DNA of 36,077 nt, taken from positions 1 through 36,077 of the forward strand of contig CAMASI010000047.1 of the NCBI GenBank assembly GCA_945861065.1. Direction: 5' to 3'. The notes under the pieces are model-generated. The model ran no database searches. It was not told the DNA's origin and was given only the letters and a program-made list of their open reading frames with translations. Shown here piece by piece: positions 6,286-15,200 of this stretch. Source of the stretch: Klebsiella pneumoniae. GTDB lineage: Bacteria; Myxococcota_A; UBA796; GCA-2862545. The translations under genes were made by a program, and so were the position numbers. The stretch's first letter is position 1. Each line of letters opens with the position of its first letter.

Positions 6286-8757
6286 ATGCGATTCCATCTG
6301 TTGATCCTGGGCCTCCTGGTCGCATGCGGCGGACCCAAGGTGCAAGACACCGCGCCCGCCACGACCAACGAGCAAGGCGGCAACGATGCCGACGCCGATA
6401 CGGACGCGGACACGGATGCCGACACAGACGCAGACAGTGACAGCGATTCCGATTCGGATTCAGACAGCGATTCGGACACCGACGCAGACACCGATACCGA
6501 CAGCGACGCCGACACAGACACCGGAACCACCTACACAGGCCACGGAGACAGCGATCTCGACGGCCTGACCGACGTCGAAGAGACGGCGCTCGGCACCGAC
6601 CCGTTCGACGAGGACACCGACAACGATGGTTTGACCGACGGCGAAGAAGTCAACGTTGAAGAAACGAACCCGCTCGACAACGACAGCGACGATGACGGCC
6701 TCAACGACGGGGTCGAGGTGGACGGAACCTCCGACCCGCTGCTATTCGACACCGACGGCGACGGGCTCAATGACGGAGATGAAGTGCTCGTGTGGACGTC
6801 GGACCCAACCGATGTGGATTCCGATGGCGACGGCCTCGATGATGGGGAGGATGTGGACGCCGGCGGTGACCCCACTGACGCAGACACCGACAACGACGGG
6901 CTCACTGACGGAATCGAAGTGGATATCGGGACCGAACTCGACGAGGAGGACACCGACAACGACGACCTGACCGACGGCGAAGAGGTGTTGGGCTGGGACA
7001 GCAATCCCCTCGACAAAGATACCGATGGCGACACGCTCAACGACGGAGACGAGGTCAACGAATACGACACCGACCCTGCTTCCGCCGATAGCGATGGCGA
7101 CTCGCTCGACGATCCGTCGGAGCTATTTGCGTGGCATACCGATCCAAACGATAGCGACACGGATGGCGGCGGGACGGAAGACGGCAAAGAAGTCAATGAC
7201 GATGACACGGACCCACTCGACCCAAACGACGACGCAGACTGCATTTTCACGGTCGTGGATGACTACAGCCTGGCAGCGCCTGTGGGCGCCGTCATCGCGC
7301 CCGACAGCGTCATCGTGTCGTTCACAGGCGCCATCGACGGGAACGACCTCAATGACTACCGCCGAGACACCGACGGCGACGGCGCGCCTGAAGCGATTTC
7401 CACCCACGTCACCTTCACGGTGCTGGACGCGCTCGGCGTCGCCCTGTGCACGGTCGAGTATGACGGCTCCGACCTCAGCCCGTCCTTCGTGAGTTGGGCG
7501 ACCGCGGGCGGTGATTTGTACCAACATTGGGACGTGACCGTGGTGGACGGCGTCACGGACTGCGGCCTGCTGTCCGTGGCCAGTTGGGGCACCGACGACA
7601 TTCGCGACGTGATCGAAGCGATGTCGTGGGGGGTCGGCGTCGGCGAATTGGTTGACCTGGAAGACGACCTGATCGCGCTCGTTGGGGCCGATTGGGCGGC
7701 GGACTACGAACCCTACGTGATCGGCGCATGGGTCACCGCGGATCGGGTCACCGCCGTTGAAGTCGGCTGGTCGATCGGCTGGGAACGCGTTTGCGACTTG
7801 GTAGATACCGACGCACTCGGCGCTGAGCTACCGATCGCCAAACCCGTCGGCGTCGTCCCCGACGGGCTGTGGGAGGCCACCGGTCTCGTCTCGGTGTTCT
7901 TGGACGGCGAGATTCCGCCACCCGTGGGGCCTACGATCTTCGACGACTGCCCGGACGTCATCGGGACCAATGGCTACGGCGTCTACCACTTTGACGGGGA
8001 CTTGAGCAGCTACGGCGCAGACCTCAACCTGGCCGTGCCGGGTCCCAGTTGTACCGGTGGGGCCTCGCTCGGCGAAGACGTCGTATTCCCGGTGACCGTC
8101 AACCCCAATGACCTCGTGCTTGCGGTGATGGGCGCCGGCCTCGGGGGCAATCCGAGCATCTCCATCCTCGAGGACTGCAACGACACATCGACCTGCATTT
8201 TCGGCTCGGACGACCCGGTGTTCAACCCCGAAGGAATCCTCGTGTACAATACCGGCGGAACCGCGGATTGGACCGTGCTGGCCGATTGCCGCAATCCAGG
8301 CTGTACCGACTTCACACTCGACGTCAGTGTGTTCGATTGGGCGCCTTCGGTCGATTCTTGCGCCAGCGCCATCGCAGGCTCCCGCTACGAAACCGGGGAC
8401 TGGTACGTTGCGGGAACCCTCGCGGGTTTCACAAACGATGTGAACCTCGCGGACTTCAACCCCTGCACCGGATGGAAGACCGCTGGGCCCGATGGGTTCG
8501 TGGCGGTGTACGTGCTCGATGGGGAGCGCCTTGAAGCCGTGTACACCTCGTTCTTCTCGGACGCGTCGTTGTATGTCTTCACCGACTGCACGAGCCCCGC
8601 CACCTGTTTGGTGGGCGCAGATGACACGTTGGCGTATGACAAAGAATCCTTGTCCTGGCTCAATTCCACAGGCGCAGACATGGAAGTCTACGTCGGCGTA
8701 GACTGCTACGGAGCCGCTGGCTGCGCCGATTATGGCTTGGAATTGCATATCCATTGA
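6286..8757 (+). CDS. Thrombospondin type 3 repeat lipoprotein
   Basis: This 823-residue lipoprotein has lipobox LVAC with Cys14. Residues 34-79 are 23 consecutive Asp-X dipeptides. From about 84 to 315 runs a series of TSP3-like calcium-binding repeats of the form DTDNDGLTDGEEV. The remainder is beta-rich. The last about 280 residues contain two copies of a pre-peptidase-C-terminal-like module, with paired Cys and phrases such as SLYVFTDCTSPATCLVGADD. This architecture is frequent in myxobacterial secreted or outer-membrane proteins. Cell-surface display with an acidic, calcium-stiffened stalk is inferred. The ATG at 6286 follows the HAD stop by 24 bases. Its TGA overlaps the TTG start of the next gene, implying translational coupling. 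Confidence 0.85.
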   Translation: MRFHLLILGLLVACGGPKVQDTAPATTNEQGGNDADADTDADTDADTDADSDSDSDSDSDSDSDTDADTDTDSDADTDTGTTYTGHGDSDLDGLTDVEETALGTDPFDEDTDNDGLTDGEEVNVEETNPLDNDSDDDGLNDGVEVDGTSDPLLFDTDGDGLNDGDEVLVWTSDPTDVDSDGDGLDDGEDVDAGGDPTDADTDNDGLTDGIEVDIGTELDEEDTDNDDLTDGEEVLGWDSNPLDKDTDGDTLNDGDEVNEYDTDPASADSDGDSLDDPSELFAWHTDPNDSDTDGGGTEDGKEVNDDDTDPLDPNDDADCIFTVVDDYSLAAPVGAVIAPDSVIVSFTGAIDGNDLNDYRRDTDGDGAPEAISTHVTFTVLDALGVALCTVEYDGSDLSPSFVSWATAGGDLYQHWDVTVVDGVTDCGLLSVASWGTDDIRDVIEAMSWGVGVGELVDLEDDLIALVGADWAADYEPYVIGAWVTADRVTAVEVGWSIGWERVCDLVDTDALGAELPIAKPVGVVPDGLWEATGLVSVFLDGEIPPPVGPTIFDDCPDVIGTNGYGVYHFDGDLSSYGADLNLAVPGPSCTGGASLGEDVVFPVTVNPNDLVLAVMGAGLGGNPSISILEDCNDTSTCIFGSDDPVFNPEGILVYNTGGTADWTVLADCRNPGCTDFTLDVSVFDWAPSVDSCASAIAGSRYETGDWYVAGTLAGFTNDVNLADFNPCTGWKTAGPDGFVAVYVLDGERLEAVYTSFFSDASLYVFTDCTSPATCLVGADDTLAYDKESLSWLNSTGADMEVYVGVDCYGAAGCADYGLELHIH
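6385..6522 (+). repeat. Low-complexity (Asp-X)n hexanucleotide-like repeat
   Basis: This stretch of 138 bases encodes 23 Asp-X dipeptides where X is Ala, Thr or Ser. At the DNA level it is a run of GAY-NNN hexamers with several near-identical units, so it is prone to replication slippage and in-frame length change. It forms the linker between lipid anchor and TSP3 repeats. Confidence 0.8.
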
Positions 8758-9227
8758 GCGTCGTAGGCCTGTTCATCGCATGCGGTATTTGGACTGAAAC
8801 GCCGCCCATTTCCGAGGCCGAGCCAGCGCCGGTCGAAGTCCCGGTGCCCAAAACCGACGTCGTCGTGTTCTTCGATCGGAACGGCGCCTTGGAGCCGGTG
8901 CCGCGCAAGGTCAACGAGAAGTTTGTCTACCGGGCCACTGTCCAAAACCTGTTCGAAGGACCCACACCCGAAGAGACCGCCCGTGGGCTCGTCTTCCACG
9001 CGAGCGGTGCGACGGGGTTTTCCAAATTCCGCCTCAAAGACGGTGCCGCTGAGCTGACCCTGCAAGGCGCGTGCGACGCCGGCGGGCTGGCGATCACGTT
9101 GGCGTCGCATGTGCGCCAAACGTTGCTGCAATTCCCCGACATTCGAAGCGTTCGCATCTTTGACGCGGATGGTGAGACGACCGATCCCACGGATCTCAAT
9201 AGCGCACCTCGTTGCCTCACTCCCTGA
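8754..9227 (+). CDS. GerMN-domain lipoprotein
   Basis: This 157-residue lipoprotein has a very short signal MSVVGLFIAC with Cys10. From about residue 35 it fits a GerMN domain: VVVFFDRNGALEPVPRKV, then a LFEGPTPEE segment (family LL.GPT..E), a strand pair KDGAAELTL, and a LASHVRQTLLQFPDIRSVRI helix-strand ending in DADGET. GerMN domains occur in spore germination protein GerM and in many non-sporulating bacteria, where they are thought to act at the envelope. The start is a TTG whose last two bases overlap the TGA of the preceding gene (TTGA). The next gene follows after 12 bases with a strong GGAGG. Envelope function is inferred; no enzyme motif is visible. Confidence 0.8.
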   Translation: MSVVGLFIACGIWTETPPISEAEPAPVEVPVPKTDVVVFFDRNGALEPVPRKVNEKFVYRATVQNLFEGPTPEETARGLVFHASGATGFSKFRLKDGAAELTLQGACDAGGLAITLASHVRQTLLQFPDIRSVRIFDADGETTDPTDLNSAPRCLTP

Positions 9228-9229
9228 TC

Positions 9230-9234
9230 GGAGG
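9230..9234 (+). promoter_or_regulatory. Strong ribosome binding site GGAGG
   Basis: GGAGG lies five bases before the ATG at 9240 and decides that start against the adjacent GTG at 9237, which would be only two bases away. It is one of the few canonical sites in this window. Confidence 0.65.
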
Positions 9235-9239
9235 TTGTG

Positions 9240-12200
9240 ATGACCGCGCTCTGGTTGATCGTCTCGTTCGTTTTCGCCGCCGCCCCGCTGGAGGTTCCGC
9301 CGGAACTCAGCTCGTGGGTGCCGTGGGTGCTTGCTACCCACCCCGACCATGGTTGCGCCTGGGTCGTCGGCAAGCGAACCTGCGCATGGCCTGGCGTATT
9401 GACGGTGAATGCCGCGGGAACGGGCGGCACATTCGAAGGACAGGTCTCGGCCGACGGTCCCACGACGATCACCCTTCCCGGATCGTCCACCCTGTGGCCT
9501 CAAGACGTCACCCTCGACGGGAAACCCGCGGTCCTCGGAACGCAAGCGGTCCCCACCCTTCTGCTACCCGCCGGCACCCATACCGTACGGGGGCGGCTCC
9601 CTTGGAATGCACGGCCCGCCACATTGACCGTGTCCGCGAGCGCCTGGGCGTTGGTGGACCTCGTCGTGGACGGCGTTGTCGTTCAGTACCCTCATTTTGA
9701 ATCCGACGAGCTGGCGCTTGGCGCCGTCGAATTGCGCGAACGCGCCGGGGAGACTGTCAGCATCGACGTTTCCAGGCACGTCACCGACGGCATCCCCCTC
9801 GCCATTGAGACGCGTATCGACCTGCGCGTGTCCGGTCGTGCGCGGGAAGTGGACCTGGGCGTGGTCAGCCCACCCAACACGCATCCTGTCGGTTTGTCCG
9901 CAGGCGTGCCCGTCCGACTCACCGTCGATGGGCACCTCGTGGCACAGGTGCGACCCGGAAGCTTCAGCATCACACTGCTCTCTGTCACCGATGGCAGCGC
10001 GGACAGCCTCGCAGCACCGTCACCGGGCGGCGACTGGCCCGCGACCGAGTATTGGGTGGTGCGTACGGACGAACCGGTTCGCGCGGTGAACCTGGGCGGC
10101 GTTCCGGGCGTAGATCCCGCTCGCACCACGATTCCTGCAGAGTGGCGGAACCTCCCGACCTTTGCATTGCAAGCGGGCCAAGCGCTCAGCTTCGAGACGC
10201 TGCGCCGCGGCGCGCCCCCTTCCCCCGACGCCTTGTTGTTGCAGCGAGAATTGTGGCTGGACCTGGACGGAGAGGGCTTCACCGTCCGAGACCAATTCAC
10301 AGGACAGCTTGGAAGCTCCTGGCGTTTGGACGCCGCAGCGCCCCTGGCTGTGGGTCATGTGGCGGTCAGCGGAATGGACCGCCTGGTGACGCTGGGCGCC
10401 GATGGTGCGGCAGGCGTCGAACTGCGCGACACCAACCTCGACGTGCGGGCAGACGGGCGAATCGACCGAGGCTCAGGCTCGCTACCCGCAGTCGGTTGGC
10501 GGGCGGACGTGACCAGCCTTCAGGCGACATTGCATACCGGGCCGGGCTGGACGCTGATCGCGGCCCAAGGCGTCGACCGCGCGCCAGGGGCCCTCGTCGA
10601 CCAATGGAACTTGCTCGACCTGTTCTACGTCCTGCTGATGGGACTCGGAACCGGCCGAATGCTCGGCGTGGGTTGGGGGGTGCTGGCGGGTGTCGGCCTC
10701 GCCATTGCGCGGCACGAAGACGGTGCGCCCCAATGGCTGTGGGTGTTGTTGCTCGCTACCGCGGCGCTTGGACACGCGCTGACCATAGGTCGGGCAGCTG
10801 TCGTACAACGAGGCCTCAAGGCCTTGTCTGCGTTGGTCCTGCTGTTGGTGCTGATCCCCTTCAGCATCGAGCAAGTCCAAGGAGGTTTGTACCCGGCGCT
10901 CAAAGAAACGCATCGTTCCTCCTGGGGCTTAGGCGGGCTCGCAGACATGAGCACCCCCGGCAGTTCTGAAGATTGGTCAGCTCGCGGCGAACCCTCCGGG
11001 GGGGCGGATTCAAGAGCCAAAGGCGATGAGAAGGTCAGCAACCGCTACCTCTCGTCGCAAGTGGACCCGGCCGCCGTGGTTCAGACAGGCCCGGGCATCC
11101 CCAACTGGGCGTGGCAGACGTGGTCGTTGGAGTGGTCAGGACCCGTCGCCCAGGCCCAAGACATGCGCCTGTGGCTGCTGGGTCCCTGGGGCAATCTGGC
11201 GCTCGCCGCAGCGCGGGTCGGCCTGTTGCTCGCGTTGGCCATTCGGCTCGCGCGTCACGCCCCTCAGGCGGCGGCGGCCGTGATGGTCGCCCTCCTGTGT
11301 TTCACAACGCCAGCGCTTGCCGCGCCCGACGCCGCAGTGTTGGCGGAACTCGAACGCAGACTCACGACAGCTCCGGCCTGTGGCGAAGCCTGTGTGGTCG
11401 TCCCTGCCGTAAAAGCGTCGATCGACGGGGACATCCTTCGTGTGGAACTGGAGGCTCACGCGGCCGTGGACTCTGGCCTACCGCTCCCCGGTCCAGCATC
11501 CACCTGGGTCCCGCGCCGCGTTTGGGTAGACGGCGCAAATTCCGTGGCCATCCGGCGCGACGGAGACAACCTGACCGTGCGCATTCCCGCGGGCGTACAC
11601 CATGTCGTGCTCGAAGGGGCGGTTCCACCTACCGACGCGTTTACCGTGCAGTTCCCACTCGCACCGCGACGCCTGGATTTCCGCTCCGAAGGTTGGACGA
11701 TCGACGGCGTCAAGGCGGACGGAACCGTGGACCGCTCCATCCAGTTCGCGCGTCTCCTGGGCGCGGGTACGTCGGACGCGGAAAACACCGCCGAGAATCT
11801 GTCGCCGTGGTTGGTGGTGGAGCGTCGACTCGACCTCGGAATTCCGTGGCGCGTGGAAACCGTCGTTCTGCAGAAAGGTGCGTCGAACAGGCCGGTGAGC
11901 GTGCGCGTCCCGCTGTTGCCAGGGGAATCCGTCACGGATGCCACCGTCGAAGTCGTCGATGGGACTGCCCGCGTCGCCTTGGACCGAGACCGAACTTCGG
12001 TGGCGTGGACGTCGACGTTGGCCGAGTCGCCGACCCTCGTTCTCACGGCACCCGCTACCGGTTGGACCGAGCAGTGGACCGTGTCGTGTAGCCCCGTGTA
12101 CCGGTGTGGCCAAGGCGATGGCCCCTCGCCGATTCGCCATGTAGACGACAACCGATGGTGGCCCATGTGGCGGCCGTTGCCCGGGGAGGCCGTCACGCTG

Positions 12201-13169
12201 ACCGTCAGCCGACCCGCCGCATTGGACGGGCAAACGACCACGATTGACGCGTCGCGCCTCAGCTGGACCCCAGGGCGCCGGTCCTTGGACGGGACACTCG
12301 ATCTGGAAATCCGCAGTAGCCAGGGAGGGCGGCAGGTGCTGGCCCTACCCGCCGGCGCCGTCCTGCGGGAGACAACGGTGGCCGGTGAGGTGAAGGCCAT
12401 CCAGCTTCGGGACGACGGCACACTTCATGTACCCCTCAACCCAGGCGCCCAGGCCGTTCGTGTGACCTGGACCCAACCCGTGGGCTCCGGTGTGGTGTTT
12501 CGGCCCCCCGACGTACCGCTAGGAGGCTCCGCCGTGAACGGAACCGTCATCGTAAACGCACCGAGCGAACGATGGATCGTGTTTGTCCGGGGTCCACCGT
12601 GGGGGCCGGTCGTTCTGTTCTGGAAGTGGTTGCTCGTCGTCGGCGTCGCTGCGCCGCTGCTGCGTCGTCTGCCCGGCAGCCCGCTTTCCACCCTTGAATG
12701 GGCGCTGCTCGGCCTCGGCACCACCCAGATTCCCCTTCCAGCAACCTTTGTCATCGTGGGTTGGTTGGTGGCCTTGGGCCTTAAGGAACGCGAACCCGAA
12801 AACGTCTGGGTTCACAACCTTCTTCAAGGGGCGCTGACCGCTGGCACGTTGGCGGCGTTGTGCTGCCTGTATGCGGCGATCCACGCCGGTTTGTTGTGGG
12901 CGCCCGACATGCAGGTGTCTGGCAACTCCTCGAACGACGCGATGCTTCAATGGACCGTGGATCGGGTGGTTTCGTCCTTGCCATCACCCACAGTGTTGTG
13001 GCTGCCTTTGTGGGTGTGGCGGGTGCTCAACCTGCTCTGGGCCTTGTGGCTTGCCTCCCGCCTCGTGTCTTGGCTGCCCAGGGTGTGGCGGGCCTTTGCA
13101 CTGGGAGGTTTCGTCCGCTGGCCACAACTAGCGCCGCTATCGATTGAGGCGCCGGAGCGCTCTGGGTGA
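9240..13169 (+). CDS. Very large membrane protein with two homologous halves
   Basis: This 1309-residue envelope protein is of unknown family. It starts with a signal peptide (TALWLIVSFVFAAAP) and a beta-rich exported region to about residue 450. Several membrane helices follow at about 458-552 and 642-672. At residue 682 a second, textbook signal-peptide-like segment (MVALLCFTTPALA) is followed by a second beta-rich region to about 1120, then more helices at about 1129-1280. Both beta regions share the order LPG...W.P..V..DG...(L/R)..PAG.H.V, at about residues 79 and 749, and early Cys pairs. This suggests in-frame fusion of tandem paralogues. No catalytic motif is seen. The gene is last in the 2460-13169 run, and its final 33 bases overlap the 3' end of the convergent pseudokinase gene. 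Confidence 0.75.
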   Translation: MTALWLIVSFVFAAAPLEVPPELSSWVPWVLATHPDHGCAWVVGKRTCAWPGVLTVNAAGTGGTFEGQVSADGPTTITLPGSSTLWPQDVTLDGKPAVLGTQAVPTLLLPAGTHTVRGRLPWNARPATLTVSASAWALVDLVVDGVVVQYPHFESDELALGAVELRERAGETVSIDVSRHVTDGIPLAIETRIDLRVSGRAREVDLGVVSPPNTHPVGLSAGVPVRLTVDGHLVAQVRPGSFSITLLSVTDGSADSLAAPSPGGDWPATEYWVVRTDEPVRAVNLGGVPGVDPARTTIPAEWRNLPTFALQAGQALSFETLRRGAPPSPDALLLQRELWLDLDGEGFTVRDQFTGQLGSSWRLDAAAPLAVGHVAVSGMDRLVTLGADGAAGVELRDTNLDVRADGRIDRGSGSLPAVGWRADVTSLQATLHTGPGWTLIAAQGVDRAPGALVDQWNLLDLFYVLLMGLGTGRMLGVGWGVLAGVGLAIARHEDGAPQWLWVLLLATAALGHALTIGRAAVVQRGLKALSALVLLLVLIPFSIEQVQGGLYPALKETHRSSWGLGGLADMSTPGSSEDWSARGEPSGGADSRAKGDEKVSNRYLSSQVDPAAVVQTGPGIPNWAWQTWSLEWSGPVAQAQDMRLWLLGPWGNLALAAARVGLLLALAIRLARHAPQAAAAVMVALLCFTTPALAAPDAAVLAELERRLTTAPACGEACVVVPAVKASIDGDILRVELEAHAAVDSGLPLPGPASTWVPRRVWVDGANSVAIRRDGDNLTVRIPAGVHHVVLEGAVPPTDAFTVQFPLAPRRLDFRSEGWTIDGVKADGTVDRSIQFARLLGAGTSDAENTAENLSPWLVVERRLDLGIPWRVETVVLQKGASNRPVSVRVPLLPGESVTDATVEVVDGTARVALDRDRTSVAWTSTLAESPTLVLTAPATGWTEQWTVSCSPVYRCGQGDGPSPIRHVDDNRWWPMWRPLPGEAVTLTVSRPAALDGQTTTIDASRLSWTPGRRSLDGTLDLEIRSSQGGRQVLALPAGAVLRETTVAGEVKAIQLRDDGTLHVPLNPGAQAVRVTWTQPVGSGVVFRPPDVPLGGSAVNGTVIVNAPSERWIVFVRGPPWGPVVLFWKWLLVVGVAAPLLRRLPGSPLSTLEWALLGLGTTQIPLPATFVIVGWLVALGLKEREPENVWVHNLLQGALTAGTLAALCCLYAAIHAGLLWAPDMQVSGNSSNDAMLQWTVDRVVSSLPSPTVLWLPLWVWRVLNLLWALWLASRLVSWLPRVWRAFALGGFVRWPQLAPLSIEAPERSG

Positions 13170-14186
13170 AATCGGCGCGTCGGCCCCGGGCTCCAGGGTT
13201 CGGCCCAGTCGACGGACCTCCAGCACCGGCGTCGGCGTCGATTCGGCGTCTTCCGCGAGGGCCGCCACGCGCAACGCTTCGCGCGAGAACGCGGCGGTGT
13301 CGAGCTCGAGCGCAACTCGTTCCGCGACTTGCACCGGGGGCGCATCGACGAAACTGCCCAACGAGGGTCCTGGCAACTCGGCGCTGAGCAACGTGTTCAG
13401 GACGAGCGAAAGGCGTGCACCCGTCGGCCGCCGATCCGGATCGAGCGCGAACATCGGGTCCATCGCCGCCCGAAACGCCCGCGGAACCCGCTCGCGACCG
13501 CGCCATTGTGTGCCCGCCCGTCCCTCGCGGATCTCTGTGACGATTTCCATCAGGGAACCGGCGGCCACCAACGGCTCACCAGTGGCCACCTCCGCCACAA
13601 CAGCCGCAAGCGCCCATTGGTCGCTGGCTTCGTCTTCCCCGAGATCGAGCAGGCGTTCTGGCGGGCTCAACCGCAGGTGATCGAGGTCGGGTCGCGCGGA
13701 CGGGTCCTCCAGCCACGCCGACACATCCGCCATCGGAAGCCCGTAGCCAAATAGGGTCACTTGTCCGCCGGGTAGAATTCCCACTCGCCAAGGCGACAGG
13801 CCTCCATGCGCAAAACAGCCCACAGAAGCGCCTGTGGCGGCCGCTTCCCGCAAGATGCTCGCGCCAAGCACCCACAACTCCGCCGCAGCGCGCGTTCCCA
13901 TCGGCGTGGTCGCGGAACGCGCCGTCGTCAGCAACTCTGCCAGCCACCGGCACGGGCCCGTCTCCCACGTGCTTTCCCCCGGCGTCGTACACACGAGTGG
14001 CGCAAGGCCGACGACAAAAGGACGCCGCAAGAAGTCCATCATCGCCAGCGGCACCGCTTGGTCCTGTTGGTTGCGCCACTGTGGATCGACCCGAATTTGT
14101 GTGGCCCGTCGCCCGTCGGCCGCGGCGCGTTCGAGCAACTCCCCATCGGGGCTTCGGAGCCGTCGGCCGGTGTCGAGGTCGAACAC
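13137..14186 (-). CDS. Serine/threonine protein kinase-like protein lacking catalytic residues (pseudokinase)
   Basis: This is a soluble 349-residue protein. Its middle resembles the C-lobe of Hanks-type kinases. HGGLSPWRVGILPGGQVTL (127-145) stands for the HRDLxPxNIL catalytic loop, but the catalytic Asp is Gly. FGYG replaces the DFG metal site, SPPE (174-177) matches the APE motif, and SDQWALAAVVAEVATGEPLV (188-207) matches the DxWSLG helix. No glycine-rich loop or VAIK lysine is recognisable. Catalysis is therefore unlikely; a scaffold or allosteric role is inferred. The N-terminus MFDLDTGRRLRSPDGELLER looks intact. The start is a GTG, 33 bases from the divergent asparaginase ATG. The last 33 bases overlap the neighbouring large membrane-protein gene. 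Confidence 0.7.
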   Translation of the reverse strand: MFDLDTGRRLRSPDGELLERAAADGRRATQIRVDPQWRNQQDQAVPLAMMDFLRRPFVVGLAPLVCTTPGESTWETGPCRWLAELLTTARSATTPMGTRAAAELWVLGASILREAAATGASVGCFAHGGLSPWRVGILPGGQVTLFGYGLPMADVSAWLEDPSARPDLDHLRLSPPERLLDLGEDEASDQWALAAVVAEVATGEPLVAAGSLMEIVTEIREGRAGTQWRGRERVPRAFRAAMDPMFALDPDRRPTGARLSLVLNTLLSAELPGPSLGSFVDAPPVQVAERVALELDTAAFSREALRVAALAEDAESTPTPVLEVRRLGRTLEPGADAPISPRALRRLNR

Positions 14187-14219
14187 GAAGCAAGGATAGC
14201 ATCACCCCGGGGAGCGGCC

Positions 14220-15197
14220 ATGCCACATCGGGTGCTCATGATTCATACGGGCGGCACCCTCGGCATGGAAGGCACGCCGCTCTCTCCTGGGTCGTATGCG
14301 GGCAAGCTCGTGGAGCTCGTGCCCGAACTCAAGGCGCTCGCCGACGTACAAACGCATATTCTCTGCAACTTGGATTCCTCCGACGTCGGACCGAACCAGT
14401 GGAGCGACCTCGTCCGCCTCATCGCCCAACGACACGAAGACGTAGACGGGTTCGTCATCGTCCACGGTACCGACACCATGGCCTACAGCGCTTCCGCACT
14501 CGCGTTTGCGCTGCCAGGGCTGACGAAACCCGTCGTATTCACAGGTGCGCAGCGCCCTTTGGCACGCGTGCGTACCGATGCCCGCCGCAACCTCGTGGAC
14601 GCCATCGAGGTCGCCACGCGCGCAGAAGTCGGTGAGGTGTGCATCTGTTTCGACGGTGTGTTGCTTCGTGGGTGCCGGGCGCGGAAGAACAATGCCGAGC
14701 ACTACCGCGCCTTCGACAGCCCTGGAACCGAGCCGTTGGGGCATCTCGGCGTGCACTTGCAGTTCGCGCCGTCCCTTCGCGCTCCGGCCTCCTCGTTCGC
14801 GTCCTACGACCGATTCGATTCCCATGTGCAGGTCGCGTGGACTGCGCCCGGCACAACTCCGATCGTCCTGTATGGCATGGCAGAAGACGGTGCGCGTGGC
14901 GTGGTTCTCGTGGCATTTGGGGTGGGGAACGCGCCGCTCGGAACGGGCTGGCCCAACGCGGTGGCCGACCTCGCTGCCCGAGGCGTGGACGTGTTGGTGG
15001 TCAGCCAAGCGGGAGGCATGGTCGACCTGTCCATGTACCAAAACGGCGTGGCGTTGCGGGAAGCAGGCGCGGTGTCCGGAGGACGAATGACGGTAGAGGC
15101 CGCGGTCGCCAAGCTGATGCATGGGCTCGCGCGGTTCCCCGATCGTGCAGAACGCCATCAGTGGTTGCAAACCGACGTCGCCGGCGAGGGTGCATAA
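14220..15197 (+). CDS. ansA: Type I L-asparaginase
   Basis: This 325-residue cytoplasmic enzyme hydrolyses L-asparagine to aspartate and ammonia. The nucleophile motif HTGGTLGM carries Thr10. The second signature VIVHGTDTMAYSA carries Thr84 and Asp85, and Lys156 in CRARKNNAEHYRAFDSPG completes the catalytic set. Absence of a signal peptide and the overall length fit the type I (AnsA-like) group. The frame is open upstream into the pseudokinase region, but the ATG at 14220 starts directly with the family's first strand and has GGGGAG about six bases ahead. It is divergent from the pseudokinase (33-base gap) and convergent with radA, whose stop is three bases away. Confidence 0.9.
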   Translation: MPHRVLMIHTGGTLGMEGTPLSPGSYAGKLVELVPELKALADVQTHILCNLDSSDVGPNQWSDLVRLIAQRHEDVDGFVIVHGTDTMAYSASALAFALPGLTKPVVFTGAQRPLARVRTDARRNLVDAIEVATRAEVGEVCICFDGVLLRGCRARKNNAEHYRAFDSPGTEPLGHLGVHLQFAPSLRAPASSFASYDRFDSHVQVAWTAPGTTPIVLYGMAEDGARGVVLVAFGVGNAPLGTGWPNAVADLAARGVDVLVVSQAGGMVDLSMYQNGVALREAGAVSGGRMTVEAAVAKLMHGLARFPDRAERHQWLQTDVAGEGA

Positions 15198-15200
15198 GGA

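Noticed and set aside
6531..7250. Long Ser-rich open frame antisense to the TSP3 repeats
   Set aside because: Its Ser/Pro repetition simply mirrors Asp/Gly codons of the sense strand; it has no signal or domain logic of its own.
13806..14219. Upstream extension of the asparaginase frame
   Set aside because: It would overlap most of the divergent pseudokinase gene and shows no asparaginase similarity; the ATG at 14220 fits the family start and has a ribosome binding site.
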